Shown here: positions 51,084-61,109 of the stretch, in pieces
Position numbering within the stretch: the first letter of the stretch is position 1
Layout: every line of letters starts with the position of its first letter
Origin: Rhizobiaceae bacterium MnEN-MB40S
Lineage (GTDB): Bacteria > Pseudomonadota > Alphaproteobacteria > Rhizobiales > Rhizobiaceae
Reading direction: 5' to 3'
DNA length: 64,000 bases
NCBI GenBank assembly: GCA_024343425.1
Contig: BRLC01000025.1
Coordinates: forward strand, 1 to 64,000
The notes under the pieces: generated by a model
The model's database searches: none
Seen by the model: the letters and a program-made list of their open reading frames with translations, nothing else
What the model was told of the DNA's origin: nothing
Translations under genes and position numbers: made by a program

Positions 51084-51842
51084 ATGTCGAATGCGATAGT
51101 TACAGCTGCAATGGTCGCAATCGGCGACGAATTGCTGTCGGGGCGCACAAAAGACAAGAATATCGGCCATCTCGCCGACATGCTGACGGCGGTAGGCATC
51201 GATCTTGAAGAGGTTCGCATCATTGGCGACGACGAAGGCGCGATAGTCAGGGCCGTCAACGAGCTTCGAAGCGTCTATACCTACGTTTTCACCTCCGGCG
51301 GCATAGGCCCGACCCATGACGACATTACCGCCGATGCAATTTCCAAGGCCTTTGGCGTTCCGTGCGAGCACGACGAAAAGGCGCTGGAATTGATGGGGGC
51401 GGTCTATCGCAGCCGCGACATTGAATTCACCGAATCGCGCAAACGCATGGCCCGAATGCCGAAAGGCGCCGAACATATCGTCAATCCTGTATCCGTCGCG
51501 CCGGGTTTCACGATAGGCAATGTCCACGTGATGGCGGGCGTCCCATCGGTCTTTCAGGCGATGTTGGACAGTCTGCTTCCGACCTTAAAAACCGGAGCGA
51601 AGATCCAGTCCGTCGCAGTGCATTGTCCGTTCGGCGAGGGCACGATCGGAGATCCCTTGGCGGCGATACAGAACGAGAACCGCGAAACGGTGATTGGTTC
51701 CTATCCGCAGTTTGACGGAACGGCTTTTTCCACGCAAATTGTCATCAGAGGCCGCGACGCCGCCGCTATCGAGGCGGCGGCGGCGCAGGTCCGGCAAATG
51801 CTGACCCTATTGCAGTCGAAACGGGAAAAGACAGCGCGTTGA
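51084..51842 (+). CDS. CinA-like competence/damage-inducible protein A (MoaB/Mog domain)
   Basis: Encodes 252 residues. The molybdopterin-binding-like domain shows AAMVAIGDELLSGRTKDKN, VFTSGGIGPTHDDITADAI and GFTIGNVHVMAGVPSVFQAM. It is the short form that lacks the C-terminal deamidase domain. Proteins of this shape act as pyrophosphatases on ADP-ribose or FAD in some bacteria; here the role is uncertain. Confidence 0.85.
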   Translation: MSNAIVTAAMVAIGDELLSGRTKDKNIGHLADMLTAVGIDLEEVRIIGDDEGAIVRAVNELRSVYTYVFTSGGIGPTHDDITADAISKAFGVPCEHDEKALELMGAVYRSRDIEFTESRKRMARMPKGAEHIVNPVSVAPGFTIGNVHVMAGVPSVFQAMLDSLLPTLKTGAKIQSVAVHCPFGEGTIGDPLAAIQNENRETVIGSYPQFDGTAFSTQIVIRGRDAAAIEAAAAQVRQMLTLLQSKREKTAR

Positions 51843-51950
51843 CGCTGACTTGTATTGATCCCGGTCAAGGCGCAAGCGGTTACGATAATATTGAATTAAC
51901 GGCGCCATTGGAAAACAGACCAATGCGATGAACATTCTAGGGAGCCGACT

Positions 51951-52790
51951 ATGAGCTACAAGACTATCGTCGCCGTGTTGCGGAGTGAGAGCGATTGCGA
52001 ACCAGTTTTGAACGCCTCAATTTCTCTGTGCAGCCAGAACGACGCCCATCTTATCGGAATTCATGCGGAGCCGACGATGCGCGTAGCCTACACTGCTCCA
52101 ATGGAAATTCCCGATCCCACGATCTACCAGCAGGACGAGGAAGAAATACAGAAACGTTCCTCTCTCGTGGAGAAAAAATTCAGGGATCGCTGCAATGCCG
52201 AGGGCGTGTCCTTCGAGTGGCGTTCGGTAAGGTCCCCGACAGGTGATGGCGCGGTTTCCGCAGTATCCAGCGCGCATTGCGCGGACATCGTTGTGCTGCA
52301 GCAGCGCAACCCGGACAACACCAACGATTACGCCGATCTCGAATCGCTCGTTTTCGAGAGCGGCCGGCCCGTTCTGTTTGTTCCCTACACCGGACATTCG
52401 GGCAAGCCCGTCAAGTCTGTGCTGGTCGCCTGGAACGCAACCCGGGAATCCACCCGCGCCGTCTTCGACGCATTGCCGCTTCTCATGGCGGCGGAAAAGG
52501 TCGAGATTTTCATCGTCGATCCGAAAGACACGCAGGAACAAAGCGCCTCCATGGCAGGCGCGGAGATCGCAGCGACGCTCAGCCGTCACGGGATCAATGT
52601 CACGGTCAATTCACAGTCCTCTGGCGGCGTGCCGGCGGCGTCGATCATCGAGAACCGCATGTCGGACACCCAGGCCGATCTGCTGGTTATGGGCGCGTAC
52701 AGTCATTCCAGGATCAAGGAGTTCCTGTTCGGCGGCGTAACCCACACGCTTCTCGATTCGATGACGAATCCGACGCTGATGTCGCGCTGA
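51951..52790 (+). CDS. Universal stress protein, tandem Usp
   Basis: Encodes 279 residues with two Usp-like halves. The first (about 1-140) begins YKTIVAVLRSESDCEPVLN and is degenerate. The second begins VKSVLVAWNATRESTRAVFD and ends with the nucleotide-binding pattern MGAYSHSRIKEFLFGGVTHT (G-x2-type loop). It probably binds ATP and is cytoplasmic. I see no EcfG consensus directly upstream, unlike the genes in the preceding island. Confidence 0.85.
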   Translation: MSYKTIVAVLRSESDCEPVLNASISLCSQNDAHLIGIHAEPTMRVAYTAPMEIPDPTIYQQDEEEIQKRSSLVEKKFRDRCNAEGVSFEWRSVRSPTGDGAVSAVSSAHCADIVVLQQRNPDNTNDYADLESLVFESGRPVLFVPYTGHSGKPVKSVLVAWNATRESTRAVFDALPLLMAAEKVEIFIVDPKDTQEQSASMAGAEIAATLSRHGINVTVNSQSSGGVPAASIIENRMSDTQADLLVMGAYSHSRIKEFLFGGVTHTLLDSMTNPTLMSR

Positions 52791-52912
52791 AGACTTCGTT
52801 CCTGTGGCCATCCGCCGGCGACGGGTTGCGCAATAGTTTCCTTCGGCACTAAGACAGTCCATTCACGATTAACGCCGGCTCTGCAAACACCGAGCCGGCC
52901 ATGAGGATGGAC

Positions 52913-53404
52913 ATGTCGCTACCGGATAAATCTTTTCCCGTATCCTGGGATCAATTTCATCGCGATGCGCGGGCTCTCGCCTGGCGCATCGCGGGGCTGA
53001 ATCTTGAGCTCGACGGAATCGTCTGCATCACACGGGGCGGTCTGGTGCCGGCGGCGATTGTTGCGCGGGAACTGAATATCCGGAAAATCGAATCCGTCTG
53101 CGTGGCGTCTTATCACGACTACAAGAACCAGGGCGACATGCTGGTTCTCAAACCGATCAACGACGAGATGCTGGCGACCGAAGGTGAGCGCATCCTGATC
53201 GTCGACGACTTGACAGACACCGGCAAGACGGCGCGCATTGTCCGGGACATGCTGCCCAAGGCGCATTTCGCAACCGTCTACGCCAAGCCGACCGGTCGTC
53301 CGATGGTTGATACGTACATTACGGAAGTCAGCCAGGACACCTGGATCTATTTTCCGTGGGATATGGGCTTCACCTATCAGGAGCCGATCGCCAGGGATAG
53401 CTGA
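52913..53404 (+). CDS. gpt: Xanthine phosphoribosyltransferase
   Basis: Encodes 163 residues from ATG 52913; an upstream ATG at 52901 is possible. [20 protein letters not shown] is typical of XGPRT. The PRPP-binding motif is [14 protein letters not shown], and [20 protein letters not shown] holds the flexible region. The C-terminal [13 protein letters not shown] is a family trait. It salvages xanthine (and guanine) to nucleotides in the cytoplasm. Confidence 0.9.
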   Translation: MSLPDKSFPVSWDQFHRDARALAWRIAGLNLELDGIVCITRGGLVPAAIVARELNIRKIESVCVASYHDYKNQGDMLVLKPINDEMLATEGERILIVDDLTDTGKTARIVRDMLPKAHFATVYAKPTGRPMVDTYITEVSQDTWIYFPWDMGFTYQEPIARDS

Positions 53405-53409
53405 GAAAG

Positions 53410-54030
53410 CTAATGGTCCACCTTCACCCCGGTGACGCAGATCGCGTGTGTTGGCTCCATCGGCAATTCGTGGCTGGAGACTTCCGCAAAGCCGGCTTTT
53501 TCCATTGCACAGCTCATGTTCCGGGCGGCTTTCAGCGCTGTCTCGCGCGTCGCCCCCTGGTTGCGGGGCTGCAGGGTTGTGGCGCACAGGCCACCAGGCT
53601 TCAGTCGATTGTGCAAAAGCGCGAATACCAGGTCCATATCGCCCAAAAACTGGATAACGTTTATCGAGAAAATTCGGTCGTAAACATCAGTTTCATCAGC
53701 TAGAATCTCGAGACCACCATTCCGAAGTTCGAGGCGCCCAGACTTGACATCAGAATGAAGACGGCGCCTGGCTTGGCGGATCATCAGTTCCGAATGGTCG
53801 ATACCCACAATTCGGCTTGTCGAAAGCTTCGCGAGACAATTCTCGAGAGCAAGCCCCGGACCGCAGCCGATTTCCAGAATAACCTGCCCCTCCTGCAATT
53901 TAAGCAGATCGACAGTCCAGCGGCTTCGCTCGGCGCCCGATGGCCGGTTCGCCAATATGTATCCGACAATTCTACCCAGTGGCCCGCGGGGATTCCCGAA
54001 CTGCTCAACAATAACGCTACGCAAGGTCAT
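53410..54030 (-). CDS. Class I SAM-dependent methyltransferase
   Basis: Encodes 206 residues from ATG 54030 (GAGGAG upstream). The SAM motif is VILEIGCGPGLALENCL (near 50), followed by IVGIDHSELMIRQARR and RIFSINVIQFL. LLHNRLKPGGLCATTLQPR is motif III. The substrate is unknown; quinone and phospholipid methyltransferases look similar. It is divergent from the haloalkane dehalogenase gene, with an inverted repeat between them. Confidence 0.8.
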   Translation of the reverse strand: MTLRSVIVEQFGNPRGPLGRIVGYILANRPSGAERSRWTVDLLKLQEGQVILEIGCGPGLALENCLAKLSTSRIVGIDHSELMIRQARRRLHSDVKSGRLELRNGGLEILADETDVYDRIFSINVIQFLGDMDLVFALLHNRLKPGGLCATTLQPRNQGATRETALKAARNMSCAMEKAGFAEVSSHELPMEPTHAICVTGVKVDH

Positions 54031-54069
54031 CCTGTACTCCTCGTGGCGGTCAATACCTCTCAGATGTGA

Positions 54070-54106
54070 ATTGACAATAGTGTTGTCAATATCTGTAGAT
54101 TGACAG
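54070..54106. promoter_or_regulatory. Inverted-repeat operator upstream of the haloalkane dehalogenase
   Basis: ATTGACAA-TAGTG-TTGTCAAT (54070-54090) is a perfect 8-bp inverted repeat, with a third ATTGACA at 54099-54105. The spacing suits a MarR- or TetR-type regulator in the divergent promoter region. No regulator gene lies next to it. Confidence 0.5.
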
Positions 54107-54155
54107 CACTGGCGGCAGCGGCTTGATTGGTCCCGGTCAATGGCGGGAGGATATT

Positions 54156-55070
54156 TTGGCTGACAGTCAGATTTTGAGAACACCCGACGAGCGATTTACG
54201 GATCTTCCTGATTACGCATTTCGCCCGAATTACCTCGACATACGCGATGAAGCGCTCGGACACGTGCGGATGCACTATCTGGACGAGGGACCGTCCGATG
54301 GTCCCGTTGTGCTGCTACTGCATGGAGAACCGACATGGTCCTACCTCTATCGGAAAATGATTCCTGTTCTCGCCGCAGATGGATTTCGCGTTCTTGCACC
54401 TGATTTCATCGGTTTCGGCAAGTCCGACAAACCGACGGATCGCGCGGCCTACAGCTATGGCGGGCACGTCGGCTGGATGAAACAATGGCTTTCGGCTGTC
54501 GCGCCCGGCGCCATGACGCTTTTCGGACAGGACTGGGGTGGACTGATCGGCCTGCGTCTGGTTGCAGAAATGCCTACCTCCTTCGACAGGGTGATGATCG
54601 GCAATACGGCGCTGCCGACCGGCGATCATCATCCGGGGCAGGCCTTTCTCGACTGGCGGGAGTACAGCCAGTCCTCGCCAACCTTCAGGATTGGCGGCGT
54701 GGTGGCGCGCGGGACCGTGAGCGGTCTGAGCGACGCGGAAGTCGCTGCCTATGACGCCCCCTACCCCGACGAGAGTTTCAAGGCAGGCGCACGCGCCTTT
54801 CCTTCTCTCGTTCCGATTTCGCCGGACGATCCTGCGGCGTCATCTCAAAAAGACGCCTGGGCCAGCCTGAGGCGATTCGACAAGCCTTTTCTCACCTGCT
54901 TCTCCGACAAGGATCCAATCATGAAAGGCGGAGAGGAAGTCTTCAAGAAGCTGGTTCCGGGAGCAGCGGGACAGGATCATTTCATTACGCGGGACGCGGG
55001 CCATTTCCTGCAGGAAGACGCCGGTCCGTTCCTGGCCGAAAAGATGATTGAATTCATCCGCTCGACTTGA
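54156..55070 (+). CDS. Haloalkane dehalogenase (HLD-I type)
   Basis: Encodes 304 residues from TTG 54156 (GGGAGG five bases upstream); a longer TTG start at 54123 is less likely. LLLHGEPTWSYLYRKMIPVL provides the oxyanion/halide region with Glu and Trp. The nucleophile elbow GQDWGGLIGL has Asp as nucleophile, diagnostic of dehalogenases. The acid is likely Asp in CFSDKDPIMKGG, and the His is in DAGHFLQEDAG. It hydrolyses carbon-halogen bonds of alkanes to alcohols. Close homologues act on other epoxide-like or unknown substrates, so true activity needs testing. Confidence 0.85.
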   Translation: MADSQILRTPDERFTDLPDYAFRPNYLDIRDEALGHVRMHYLDEGPSDGPVVLLLHGEPTWSYLYRKMIPVLAADGFRVLAPDFIGFGKSDKPTDRAAYSYGGHVGWMKQWLSAVAPGAMTLFGQDWGGLIGLRLVAEMPTSFDRVMIGNTALPTGDHHPGQAFLDWREYSQSSPTFRIGGVVARGTVSGLSDAEVAAYDAPYPDESFKAGARAFPSLVPISPDDPAASSQKDAWASLRRFDKPFLTCFSDKDPIMKGGEEVFKKLVPGAAGQDHFITRDAGHFLQEDAGPFLAEKMIEFIRST

Positions 55071-55258
55071 GCAACCGGCTGGTTCTGATTCGCGAAAAAT
55101 AACGCCTGAAACATCTTGACGCCGGTCGACTCACGACGAGCGCGATATGTTCACGGAGAAAACCGGAAAAATTCGGAGCAGGCTATTTTCGGGGTTGACG
55201 AAGCGGCAAGTGCGGGAATTTCAAGGCCTTCGCTTTCCCCATTTTCCACAATGATGAC

Positions 55259-55274
55259 ACACAATATCTAGTGT
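55259..55274. promoter_or_regulatory. Near-perfect single NrdR-like box
   Basis: ACACAATATCTAGTGT matches the NrdR consensus ACACWATATATWGTGT at all but one position. It lies 430 bases upstream of nrdJ with no visible partner at 31 bp, so its function is less certain than that of the paired boxes. Confidence 0.55.
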
Positions 55275-55507
55275 TCATAAATCTGTCTTGAACAAGCCCT
55301 TGACGGTCCAAAACGAGTCGCGTTGTACTGTGCGAACGTTGTGGTGACAGAGCGGCCTGGGCGTTCTTCAATCAGGCCTATATCAGTTGTTTGTGCGGTG
55401 TTCTTGCAGGTTGTGGCGACTGGAATACAGTTTTTGCAGCCGGGGTTTTTGCTCGCTTTTTTTTCGGCAATCCGACAAAAAAAGTGATTGGTAAAAAGAA
55501 GCTGTTA

Positions 55508-55554
55508 ATACTATCTTTAGTGTTTGCGGCCGAGAATGACACAAGATATAGCGC
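55508..55554 (+). promoter_or_regulatory. Tandem NrdR boxes upstream of nrdJ
   Basis: ATACTATCTTTAGTGT (55508-55523) and ACACAAGATATAGCGC (55539-55554) are degenerate NrdR boxes whose starts are 31 bp apart, three helical turns, the usual spacing for cooperative NrdR binding. NrdR represses ribonucleotide reductase genes when dATP is high. The rest of 55071-55689 shows no gene and no cobalamin riboswitch motif that I can recognise. Confidence 0.6.
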
Positions 55555-55689
55555 TTGTGGTGAGGAAGTACTCAACACCGAAACGCTAATCGAGACACGT
55601 AGCCATACCTCTCGGAATGGTTGCGTAAGTGGGGTATTGCCTGTTGGCGACGGCGCGTCGGCGGGGTTTTCAAACAAACGAGGGAAAGA

Positions 55690-58600
55690 ATGCGCATCGA
55701 GCGAAAATTCACGAAAGAAGGACACTCTCCCTATGCGGAAATCGAATTCCGCAAGGCCACGAGCGAGATCAGGAATCCCGACGGCTCCATCGTGTTCCGT
55801 CTGGAAAACATCGATGTCCCTGCGCAGTTTTCCCAGGTTGCGAGCGACATTCTTGCGCAGAAATATTTCCGCAAGGCTGGCGTTCCCGCGCGCCTGAAGA
55901 AGGTCGAAGAGAATTCCGTTCCCTCCTGGCTTTGGCGTTCCGAAGCCGATGCGAAGGCTCTGAAGAACTTGCCTGAGGATGAGCGCTACGGTTCCGAAAC
56001 CGATGCGCGCCAGGTGTTCTCGCGGCTGGCCGGCACCTGGACCTACTGGGGCTGGAAAGGCGGCTATTTCGACAGCGAGGAAGACGCCCGCGCCTTCCAC
56101 GATGAAATCGCCTACATGCTGGCGACACAGCGCGTCGCGCCCAACAGCCCGCAATGGTTCAACACCGGTCTGCACTGGGCCTATGGCATCGACGGTCCTG
56201 GCCAGGGCCATTTCTATGTCGACCCGTTCACCGGCAAACTCACCCGCTCGAAATCCTCCTACGAGCATCCGCAGCCGCACGCCTGCTTCATCCAGTCGGT
56301 CGGAGACGATCTCGTCAACGAGAACGGCATCATGGACCTGTGGGTGCGCGAGGCCCGGCTGTTCAAATACGGATCGGGCACCGGCTCCAACTTCTCGTAT
56401 CTGCGCGGCGAAGGCGAAAAGCTCTCCGGCGGCGGCAAGTCGTCGGGCCTCATGTCCTTCCTGAAGATTGGCGACCGCGCCGCCGGCGCCATCAAGTCGG
56501 GCGGCACCACGCGCCGCGCCGCCAAGATGGTGGTCGTCGACATCGACCATCCGGATATCGAGGACTACATCAACTGGAAGGTCAAGGAAGAGCAGAAGGT
56601 CGCCGCCCTCGTCACCGGTTCGAAGACGGTTTCGCAGCACCTGAAAGCGATCCTCAAGGCCTGCGTTAACTGCGAGGGACCGGACGGCGACTGCTTTGAT
56701 CCCGCCAAGAACCCGGCGCTGAAACGCGAGATCCGCGCGGCGAAGAAGGCTTTCGTTCCGGAAAACTACGTCAAGCGCGTGATCCAGTTCGCCCGCCAGG
56801 GCTACAAGGATATCACGTTCCCGACCTTCAACACGGACTGGGATTCGGAAGCCTATCTGACGGTGTCCGGCCAGAACTCGAACAACTCGGTCTCGATCCG
56901 CGACGACTTCCTGAACGCTGTCGAGACCGACGGCGACTGGAACCTGACCGGGCGCATCGACGGCAAGGTCATGAAGACGATCAAGGCGCGCAAGCTGTGG
57001 GACGACATCGGCCACGCCGCCTGGGCGTCCGCCGATCCGGGCCTGCACTTCAACACGACCATGAACGACTGGCACACCTGCCCGGCCGCCGGCCCGATCC
57101 GCGCGTCCAATCCGTGCTCGGAATACATGTTCCTGGACGACACGGCCTGCAATCTCGCCTCGCTGAACCTGCTGCAGTTCATGGAAGGCAAGGTCAACAA
57201 GTTCCGTATCGGCGAGTTCGAACACGCCGTGCGCCTGTGGACCATGGTGCTGGAAATCTCGGTGATGATGGCGCAGTTCCCGTCCAAGCAGATCGCGGAG
57301 CTGTCCTACAAGTACCGCACGCTCGGGCTCGGCTACGCCAATATCGGCGGCATGCTGATGACCTCGGGCATCCCGTACGACTCCGACGCCGGCCGCGCGA
57401 TCTGCGGGGCGATCACCGCGATCATGACCGGCGTCGCCTACGCCACGTCGGCGGAGATGTCGGGCGAACTCGGTCCCTTCCCCGGTTTCGAGCCGAACCG
57501 CGACAACATGCTGCGCGTGATGCGCAACCACCGGCAGGCCGCCTATGGAGAGACGGCCGGTTACGAGGACCTGTCCACCCTGCCCGTCGCGCTCGTCCAT
57601 GACGACTGCCCGGACCAGGACCTGGTCGACCACGCCAAGGCCGCCTGGGACCGGGCCGTCGAACTCGGCGAAAAGCACGGCTACCGAAACGCGCAGTCGA
57701 CGGTGATCGCGCCGACCGGAACGATCGGCCTGGTGATGGACTGCGACACGACCGGCATCGAGCCGGACTTCGCGCTCGTCAAGTTCAAGAAGCTGGCCGG
57801 CGGCGGCTACTTCAAGATCATCAACCGCGCGGTGCCGGCGGCGCTTCGCACGCTCGGCTATTCGGAAAGCGCGATCGCCGAGATCGAGGCCTACGCGGTC
57901 GGCCACGGCAACATGAACCAGGCGCCGGCGATCAACCCCGGCGCGCTGAAGGCCAAGGGCTTCACCGACGAGAAGATCGAGGCGCTGAACGCGGCGCTCA
58001 GCTCCGCCTTCGACATGAAGTTCGTCTTCAACCAGTGGACGCTCGGCGCCGACTTCTGCCGAGACGCGCTGGGCGTCAGTGAGGAGCAACTGAACGACCT
58101 CGAGTTCAACATGCTGGAGCATCTCGGCTTCTCGAAGAAGGACATCGAGGCGGCCAACATCCATGTCTGCGGATCGATGACGCTGGAAGGCGCGCCGGGC
58201 CTGCGCGACGAGCACCTTCCGGTGTTCGACTGCGCGAACCCGTGCGGCAAGATCGGCAAGCGGTATCTGTCGACCGAGAGCCACATCCGGATGATGGCGG
58301 CCGCCCAGCCGTTCATTTCCGGCGCGATCTCCAAGACGATCAACATGCCGAACGACGCGAGCATCGAGGACTGCAAGTCGGCCTACATGCTGTCGTGGAA
58401 GCTGGCGCTGAAGGCCAACGCCCTCTACCGCGACGGTTCGAAACTGTCGCAGCCCCTCAACGCCTCGCTGATCGAGGACGAGGACGACGAGGACGACGTC
58501 GTCGAGGAACTGATCGAGGCGCCGACGGCCGCCCGCGCGGTGACGGTGACCGAGAAGATCGTCGAGCGGGTGATCGAGAAGGTGGTCCGGGACCGCGAGA

Positions 58601-59448
58601 AGCTGCCGAACCGCCGCAAGGGCTACACCCAGAAGGCCGTCGTCGGCGGACACAAGGTGTATTTGAGAACCGGCGAGTTCGACGACGGACGCCTCGGCGA
58701 AATCTTCATCGACATGCACAAGGAAGGCGCGGCCTTCCGCGCGATGATGAACAACTTCGCCATCGCCATCTCGCTCGGCCTGCAGTACGGCGTGCCGCTG
58801 GAGGAATATGTGGAGGCCTTCACCTTCACCAAGTTCGAGCCGGCCGGCATCGTGACGGGCAACGACGCGATCAAGAACGCGACGTCGATCCTTGACTACG
58901 TGTTCCGCGAGCTTGCTGTCTCCTATCTGGAGCGCCACGACCTGTCGCATGTCGACACGTCGGACTTCTCCAACACGGCGCTCGGCAAGGGCATCAAGGA
59001 AGGCAAGACGATGCCGGTCTCCAAGGGCTGGACCCGCGGCCACAAGCTGGAGCTCGTCGCCCCCGGCGGCCAGCCGATGGGCGCGAAGCCCAAGGGCGGC
59101 GGCGTCTCCCACAATGTGACGACGATCGCCGGCGGCGCGGCTGTCGCCCGCTCGGTTCCAGCCATCGACCCGGAAGAGGCCCAGGCCTTCAAGCGCGACT
59201 ACGAGGAGCGCGCCCGGGAGCTGAGCGAGGAAATCGAAGTCGAGGAAGCGGCGACGGACACGCTGTTCGACACCGCCGAAGCAAAGATCGAGGCGCAAGA
59301 GGAGAAGATCGAGGCGAGCCGCCGCGCCAAGGCGATCATGCAGGGCTATACGGGCGACGCCTGCTCGGAATGCTCGAACTTCACCATGGTGCGCAATGGA
59401 ACCTGCCTGAAGTGCGACACCTGCGGATCGACCAGCGGCTGCAGCTGA
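55690..59448 (+). CDS. nrdJ: Adenosylcobalamin-dependent (class II) ribonucleotide reductase
   Basis: Encodes 1252 residues from ATG 55690 (GAGGGAAAG upstream). N-terminal domain followed by the catalytic barrel: [20 protein letters not shown] (catalytic Cys and Glu), [20 protein letters not shown] (Cys pair), and [21 protein letters not shown] long acidic/charged insert ([20 protein letters not shown]) precedes the last part. The C-terminus has the zinc/redox motif [20 protein letters not shown], ending CGSTSGCS. It reduces ribonucleotides in an oxygen-independent way. Codon usage is strongly biased. An overlapping antisense frame of about 1300 codons is a shadow. Confidence 0.94.
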   Translation: MRIERKFTKEGHSPYAEIEFRKATSEIRNPDGSIVFRLENIDVPAQFSQVASDILAQKYFRKAGVPARLKKVEENSVPSWLWRSEADAKALKNLPEDERYGSETDARQVFSRLAGTWTYWGWKGGYFDSEEDARAFHDEIAYMLATQRVAPNSPQWFNTGLHWAYGIDGPGQGHFYVDPFTGKLTRSKSSYEHPQPHACFIQSVGDDLVNENGIMDLWVREARLFKYGSGTGSNFSYLRGEGEKLSGGGKSSGLMSFLKIGDRAAGAIKSGGTTRRAAKMVVVDIDHPDIEDYINWKVKEEQKVAALVTGSKTVSQHLKAILKACVNCEGPDGDCFDPAKNPALKREIRAAKKAFVPENYVKRVIQFARQGYKDITFPTFNTDWDSEAYLTVSGQNSNNSVSIRDDFLNAVETDGDWNLTGRIDGKVMKTIKARKLWDDIGHAAWASADPGLHFNTTMNDWHTCPAAGPIRASNPCSEYMFLDDTACNLASLNLLQFMEGKVNKFRIGEFEHAVRLWTMVLEISVMMAQFPSKQIAELSYKYRTLGLGYANIGGMLMTSGIPYDSDAGRAICGAITAIMTGVAYATSAEMSGELGPFPGFEPNRDNMLRVMRNHRQAAYGETAGYEDLSTLPVALVHDDCPDQDLVDHAKAAWDRAVELGEKHGYRNAQSTVIAPTGTIGLVMDCDTTGIEPDFALVKFKKLAGGGYFKIINRAVPAALRTLGYSESAIAEIEAYAVGHGNMNQAPAINPGALKAKGFTDEKIEALNAALSSAFDMKFVFNQWTLGADFCRDALGVSEEQLNDLEFNMLEHLGFSKKDIEAANIHVCGSMTLEGAPGLRDEHLPVFDCANPCGKIGKRYLSTESHIRMMAAAQPFISGAISKTINMPNDASIEDCKSAYMLSWKLALKANALYRDGSKLSQPLNASLIEDEDDEDDVVEELIEAPTAARAVTVTEKIVERVIEKVVRDREKLPNRRKGYTQKAVVGGHKVYLRTGEFDDGRLGEIFIDMHKEGAAFRAMMNNFAIAISLGLQYGVPLEEYVEAFTFTKFEPAGIVTGNDAIKNATSILDYVFRELAVSYLERHDLSHVDTSDFSNTALGKGIKEGKTMPVSKGWTRGHKLELVAPGGQPMGAKPKGGGVSHNVTTIAGGAAVARSVPAIDPEEAQAFKRDYEERARELSEEIEVEEAATDTLFDTAEAKIEAQEEKIEASRRAKAIMQGYTGDACSECSNFTMVRNGTCLKCDTCGSTSGCS

Positions 59449-59475
59449 CCGATCTCACGACCGGCTGACATCAAG

Positions 59476-59508
59476 CCTCCGGACGCGCAAGCGCCCGGAG
59501 GTTTTTTT
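59476..59508 (+). terminator. Rho-independent terminator of nrdJ
   Basis: CCTCCGG and CCGGAGG enclose a second GCGC-AA-GCGC stem, followed by seven T residues, a strong intrinsic terminator 28 bases after the nrdJ stop. It ends at the edge of the convergent gene. Confidence 0.88.
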
Positions 59509-59950
59509 ACGGGTTGATGGCGGAGATCTTCACGCCGTCCGGCCCGCCGGTGAACCAGACCTCGCCGTCGCCGATCATCGCGCCCTGGTCGCGAATGAAG
59601 AGCAAACCGTAGGTCGCCTTTTCGATGGCCGCCAGCACCGCCGGCGTAAACACCCTGGCGAAATCGGCCTGCAGGGCCGCCGCGTCGTCGTAGGTCTTCA
59701 CCAGCTTGCCGGTCTCGTAGAGGCTGAACGGGTAGCGGACCATGGCGACGAGCTTCGCCTTGTCGTCGGTCTTCGCCGCCTGCTTCAGGTCGGCAAGAAA
59801 CGCCCGGGCCTCGGCCGGCGAGCCGATCTCCGCCATGTCGAGCCGCTCGTCGACGCCGTCGCAGGGCCCGGCCGGATCGCCGCAATCGGCCCATGCCGGA
59901 CTGCTTGCGAACAACAGCGCCGCGAGAACCAAAAGAAATGAAAAGCGCAT
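59507..59950 (-). CDS. Exported protein of unknown function
   Basis: Encodes 147 residues from ATG 59950; the frame also opens at 60016. The signal peptide MRFSFLLVLAALLFASSPAWA is followed by CGDPAGPCDG, with two cysteines likely paired. The mature part has DDKAKLVAMVRYPFSLYETG and ends FTGGPDGVKISAINP. I know no family name. It is convergent with nrdJ. Confidence 0.7.
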   Translation of the reverse strand: MRFSFLLVLAALLFASSPAWADCGDPAGPCDGVDERLDMAEIGSPAEARAFLADLKQAAKTDDKAKLVAMVRYPFSLYETGKLVKTYDDAAALQADFARVFTPAVLAAIEKATYGLLFIRDQGAMIGDGEVWFTGGPDGVKISAINP

Positions 59951-60058
59951 TCTATACTTTCCTCCGTCAGTCAATGACATCACGCCTACTACTATCATTC
60001 TGTACAGACCTGACAAATTGCTGATACGTTTCGGCCGAGATCAAGGAGGACTTCGGAC

Positions 60059-61045
60059 ATGGACCAGACATCACCCGCATCGAAACTGGACGAACCCGGC
60101 CGCGGCCGGGTGTATGACGGCGCGCCCGAGACGATCGGCAACACGCCGCTGGTCCGGATAAAAAAGCTGACGGCGGACGCCGGCTGCAAGGCGGACGTGC
60201 TCGCCAAGCTCGAATTCTTCAACCCCCTGTCGAGCGTCAAGGACCGCATCGGCGTCGCCATGGTGGAGGCGATGGAGGCCGACGGCACGCTGAAGCCCGG
60301 CGGGACGGTGGTGGAGCCGACCTCCGGCAACACCGGCATTGCGCTCGCCTTCGTGTGCGCGGCCAAGGGCTATCGCTGTATCCTCACCATGCCCGACAGC
60401 TTCTCGATCGAACGGCGCAAGCTGATGAAATTCCTGGGCGCGGAGCTGGTGCTGACGCCGAAGGAAAAGGGCATCAAGGGCGCGATCGACAAGGCGCAGG
60501 AGATCATTGATGCGACGCCGGGCGCGGCCATGCCCTGGCAGTTCGGCAACCCGGCGAACCCGGAGATCCACCGCCGGACCACGGCCGAGGAAATCTGGCG
60601 CGACACCGACGGCAAGGTGGACGCGGTGGTGCTGGGCGTCGGCACGGGCGGAACGCTGACCGGGGTCGGCGAGGTCCTGAAGGCCCGCAAGCCGGAGCTG
60701 AAGATGGTCGCGGTGGAGCCGGAAAACAGCCCCGTTCTTTCGGGCGGAACCCACTCGCCGCACATGATCCAGGGCATTGGCGCGGGCTTCGTTCCGCCGA
60801 TCCTCAACACCGACATCATCGACGAGGTGATGCTGGTGAGCAACGAGGAGGCGATGACCACCGCGCGCAAGCTGGCGGCCGAAGAAGGCATCGCCGGCGG
60901 CATCTCTTCGGGCGCGGCGCTGGCCTGCGCGATGCGTCTCGCCGCCCGCGACGACATGGCCGGCAAGACGGTGGTGACGGTGCTCGCCAGCAGTTCGGAA
61001 CGGTATATCTCCACGGCTCTCTTTGATGGGTATGGAGAAGAATAG
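60059..61045 (+). CDS. cysK: Cysteine synthase A, copy 2
   Basis: Encodes 328 residues. The PLP lysine is in [14 protein letters not shown] (near 62), the substrate loop is [14 protein letters not shown], and the phosphate cup is [28 protein letters not shown] follows near the C-terminus. This is the canonical O-acetylserine sulfhydrylase pattern, closer to classical CysK than the copy at 14539. It is followed by a long repeat-rich non-coding region. Confidence 0.92.
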   Translation: MDQTSPASKLDEPGRGRVYDGAPETIGNTPLVRIKKLTADAGCKADVLAKLEFFNPLSSVKDRIGVAMVEAMEADGTLKPGGTVVEPTSGNTGIALAFVCAAKGYRCILTMPDSFSIERRKLMKFLGAELVLTPKEKGIKGAIDKAQEIIDATPGAAMPWQFGNPANPEIHRRTTAEEIWRDTDGKVDAVVLGVGTGGTLTGVGEVLKARKPELKMVAVEPENSPVLSGGTHSPHMIQGIGAGFVPPILNTDIIDEVMLVSNEEAMTTARKLAAEEGIAGGISSGAALACAMRLAARDDMAGKTVVTVLASSSERYISTALFDGYGEE

Positions 61046-61109
61046 GCAATCATTACGGCTCATTAGCACGACAACTTAAACGATTCTCGCAACAGGATTC
61101 AGCTCTGCG

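Noticed and set aside
55071..55689. Cobalamin riboswitch upstream of nrdJ
   Set aside because: A B12-dependent enzyme makes it plausible, but I could not recognise the B12-box sequence or the expected arms. A covariance search would decide.
55378..59298. An open antisense frame of about 1300 codons opposite nrdJ
   Set aside because: It mirrors the codon bias of nrdJ, is rich in Arg, Val, His and Asp as expected of a shadow, and has no domain motif. The sense strand encodes a clear class II ribonucleotide reductase.
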